Assembly (NCBI GenBank): GCA_021848375.1
Contig: JAJZUR010000065.1
Coordinates: 1 to 8,241, forward strand
DNA length: 8,241 nt
Direction: 5' to 3'
Origin: Pseudomonadota bacterium
Lineage (GTDB): Bacteria > Pseudomonadota > Gammaproteobacteria > UBA6186 > Azoamicaceae
The number at the start of each line of letters is the position of its first letter. The first letter of the stretch is position 1. The notes beneath the pieces are model-generated. The model ran no database searches, had not been told where the DNA came from, and worked only from the letters and a program-made list of their open reading frames with translations. Positions 6,481-8,241 of the stretch are shown one piece after another. The translations under genes were made by a program, and so were the position numbers.

Positions 6481-7409
6481 GGCTTACCTTTGATAAAAAC
6501 ATCCACTAATTGTCCTGGAAATATATTAATATCTGTGGGTCGTTTAAACCTAAAAACAATCGGTAATACTCGAACGTCCACACGTTCATTTCGTTGATCT
6601 GAAAGTTCTATATTCGGAATGGTATAAGGTTGTATACTATCGAATTCCAATGGAATACTTTTATTATTAAGACCTCGAATAAACAACGTGGCTTCTAATT
6701 TAGAGGTATCTGGCAAATTTGGCGTTAAGATTTCATCGACAAAAGTTCTGACTTGTAAATTCCCTGTATCCGCACCCATTTGTATGGTTGGCAACTGTGC
6801 TTGCGTATAAGTATCATAACTCCCTTGCGGTGAAACATAGTCTCCTATAGCACACACAATACGTAATATCTTGCCATCAATCGTCGATTTGATAATATAT
6901 TTATCCAACAAGGCTAGATCAGAACGATATTGCGCTTTTGCCGCTTTCAAATTATCTTCTGCCATTTGAACAGCATAAATTGCATTGTCTAATGCGTTTA
7001 TACTAATGGATTTTGGATCTAAATGATAAGAAGTTTGTGTTTTTTCCAGCTGCTTGGTCAGATTAATAAGATTCGCACTGGCATATTCTATTTCTGCTTC
7101 ATCTTTCACCACCATTTCTCTTTGTATCAAATCATCAATGGCAAGGAGCGGTGTACCTTTGGTAACTTTCTCGCCATTTCTGACAAAAATGTTTGTTACG
7201 CGACCCGACACCTCAGGATAAATATTGACATTAGATCCATTTGCTTGAAAACTTTCAACAATGCCGGTCGCATAAATACCATTCTCATATGGGTTATAAC
7301 TGACGGCGATCGGTGGCTGAGAAACAATTTTTTCATTATAAACAATCACACTTATAATCCCTGCTATTATACCTACAATAGCAATACCAAACAAGGGCTT
7401 AATGCTCAT
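6477..7409 (-). CDS. HlyD/MacA-like membrane fusion protein
   Basis: A 310-residue periplasmic adaptor bridging the ABC permease and the outer-membrane factor. Residues 5-24 are an uncleaved N-terminal membrane anchor. The lipoyl domain is split as usual: first half about 61-93 (P-E-V-S-G-R-V at 65-71, then V-R-N-G-E-K-V-T-K-G), second half about 171-192 (T-I-D-G-K-I at 176-181, then G-D-Y-V). Between them, residues 94-170 form a charged coiled-coil hairpin that is fairly short. A beta-barrel and membrane-proximal domain follow (about 206-310), ending F-P-G-Q-L-V-D-V-F-I-K-G. The ATG at 7409 is chosen because GGGGAG (7422-7417) lies 7 nt upstream and the anchor then begins at residue 1. The frame stays open to an ATG at 7490, but that start would add 27 residues inside the ATPase gene. 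It overlaps the ATPase stop by 11 nt. Confidence 0.9.
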   Translation of the reverse strand: MSIKPLFGIAIVGIIAGIISVIVYNEKIVSQPPIAVSYNPYENGIYATGIVESFQANGSNVNIYPEVSGRVTNIFVRNGEKVTKGTPLLAIDDLIQREMVVKDEAEIEYASANLINLTKQLEKTQTSYHLDPKSISINALDNAIYAVQMAEDNLKAAKAQYRSDLALLDKYIIKSTIDGKILRIVCAIGDYVSPQGSYDTYTQAQLPTIQMGADTGNLQVRTFVDEILTPNLPDTSKLEATLFIRGLNNKSIPLEFDSIQPYTIPNIELSDQRNERVDVRVLPIVFRFKRPTDINIFPGQLVDVFIKGKP

Positions 7410-8091
7410 GTGATTTCTCCCCTTCGCTCGACATTTTTCCATCCTCCATATGTAGTATTCGAGTGGCATATTCATAAATTCGATTATCATGAGTAACGAT
7501 AATAATGGCGCTATGTTCCGTTAAGACATGGTCTTTTACAAACGAAATGATTTTTTTACCAGTTTCACCATCAAGAGATGCTGTTGGTTCATCAAAAACC
7601 AATAGATCCGGTTTGGTGATCATGGCTCTTGCGATCGCAACGCGTTGCTGCTCGCCGAGGCTTAATTTATAAGGCGGAAGATCTGCGCGCGCTGCAAGTC
7701 CTACTACCTCCAATGCCTTTTCAGCTTCCATTAAGGATTCTTCCCAAGGGTTTTCTTTTAATATTAAAGGAATGGCCACATTTTCTTTGCTGGTGAGCTT
7801 AGGAAATAAATGAAAATCTTGGAATACAAAACCAAGGGTATATAATCTAAAATGGGTTAAATCATCATCTGCTAATTCCCAAATCTTTTCAGATTTTACG
7901 ATCACTTGCCCTTCATTCGGCCTAAGAATTCCTGAAATAATACTTAGCAAAGTCGTTTTCCCAGAACCAGAAGGGCCTACAATATACAACATTTCACCAT
8001 AATCCACTGAAAAACTGACCCCCCGAACGGCATAGGTGGGATTGTTCGCTTCACCAAACCATTTTACAATGTTATTTGCCTCTAGTATCAC
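7399..8091 (-). CDS. MacB/LolD-type ABC transporter ATPase
   Basis: A 230-residue ATPase powering the exporter from the cytoplasmic face. It shows Walker A G-P-S-G-S-G-K-T (39-46), Q-loop Gln91 in F-V-F-Q-D-F, Walker B L-L-V-F-D-E (163-168) with catalytic Glu168, D-loop S-L-D (172-174) and H-loop His201 in V-T-H-D. The signature loop reads L-S-L-G-E-Q-Q-R (143-150): Leu replaces the usual Gly at the third position of LSGGE, an uncommon change in a motif that contacts ATP in the partner subunit. Overall size and the A-V-R-G-V-S-F start place it in the MacB/LolD/FtsE group that pairs with FtsX-fold permeases, as here. The start is GTG at 8091, with AGAGGT (8103-8098) 6 nt upstream. It lies 3 nt after the permease stop and its own stop overlaps the fusion-protein start. 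Confidence 0.94.
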   Translation of the reverse strand: MILEANNIVKWFGEANNPTYAVRGVSFSVDYGEMLYIVGPSGSGKTTLLSIISGILRPNEGQVIVKSEKIWELADDDLTHFRLYTLGFVFQDFHLFPKLTSKENVAIPLILKENPWEESLMEAEKALEVVGLAARADLPPYKLSLGEQQRVAIARAMITKPDLLVFDEPTASLDGETGKKIISFVKDHVLTEHSAIIIVTHDNRIYEYATRILHMEDGKMSSEGEKSHEH

Positions 8092-8094
8092 CTG

Positions 8095-8241
8095 CTAACC
8101 TCTAAAGATATTAAACGGATCAATTCGAGTAACCTTTCGGATCCCTAAATAACTGGAAAAAGCAATAATAAATATTACCATCAAAAAAGAAACAATAAGA
8201 TTTTGAAAAGTAACCAAAGATGCATATTCTGGCAAACGTAA
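8095..8241 (-). CDS. FtsX/MacB-type ABC permease, C-terminal fragment
   Basis: Only the last 48 codons of this gene are in the window; the rest continues past the right edge. The fragment holds one hydrophobic helix (about residues 15-31 of the fragment, I-V-S-F-L-M-V-I-F-I-I-A-F-S) followed by S-Y-L-G-I-R-K-V-T-R-I-D-P-F-N-I-F-R-G and a TAG stop. This is how FtsX-fold permeases end: a last transmembrane helix, then a basic cytoplasmic tail of the type A-R-K-V-x-R-I-D-P-x-x-x-L-R. It sits 3 nt upstream of its partner ATPase gene, as expected for an exporter operon. Whether it has the periplasmic MacB_PCD domain, and whether another permease gene precedes it, cannot be seen. Confidence 0.8.
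   Translation of the reverse strand, partial: LRLPEYASLVTFQNLIVSFLMVIFIIAFSSYLGIRKVTRIDPFNIFRG

Noticed and set aside
7410..7490. Longer fusion-protein start at ATG 7490
   Set aside because: The extra 27 residues would lie inside the ATPase gene and bury the membrane anchor; a good ribosome binding site serves the ATG at 7409.
7023..7496. Plus-strand frame of 157 codons opposite the exporter genes
   Set aside because: It is antisense to the fusion protein and ATPase, has no family features or ribosome binding site, and looks like a shadow.

Overview
The window is AT-rich (about 40% GC by eye). Its gene content (Sec signal peptides, lipoboxes, a MacB-like exporter with an outer-membrane factor, a small DUF378 protein, a periplasmic beta-carbonic anhydrase) points to a Gram-negative gammaproteobacterium. 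The style resembles Legionellales (Legionella/Coxiella relatives), but that placement is inference from gene types and composition, not a match. There are no tRNA or rRNA genes, insertion sequences, CRISPR arrays or phage genes.

Layout. Positions 1-288 hold no gene, but contain two hairpins. A small DUF378 membrane protein (289-489, minus) and a glycine-rich lipoprotein (722-1156, plus) are divergent, with recognisable promoter elements between them. A strong intrinsic terminator (1179-1206) closes the lipoprotein gene. Next come two tandem minus-strand paralogues (4289-2756, then 2772-1216), each with a signal peptide, a periplasmic SBP_bac_3-type amino-acid-binding domain and a seven-helix TRIC/UPF0126 membrane domain. 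The upstream copy is split by a frameshift at an A7 run; the downstream copy is intact. A periplasmic beta-class carbonic anhydrase (4403-5041, plus) is divergent from the pair.

The right third (8241-5056, minus) is a tight operon for a tripartite ABC exporter. It runs from the C-terminus of an FtsX/MacB-type permease cut by the window edge, through an ATPase and an inner-membrane-anchored fusion protein, to a lipoprotein TolC/NodT-family outer-membrane factor. The three junctions are a 3-nt gap, an 11-nt overlap and a 4-nt overlap.

How the genes may work together. The exporter genes should form one envelope-spanning pump of unknown substrate. The two SBP-TRIC fusions are the most unusual part: a periplasmic ligand-binding domain is joined directly to a channel/transporter domain, in a topology (N-out, seven helices) that places the sensor in the periplasm. 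They could be ligand-gated cation channels or self-contained amino-acid uptake proteins; the sequence cannot decide. The ORF at 3615-4289 and the ORF at 2756-3688 are two halves of one broken gene, not two genes.
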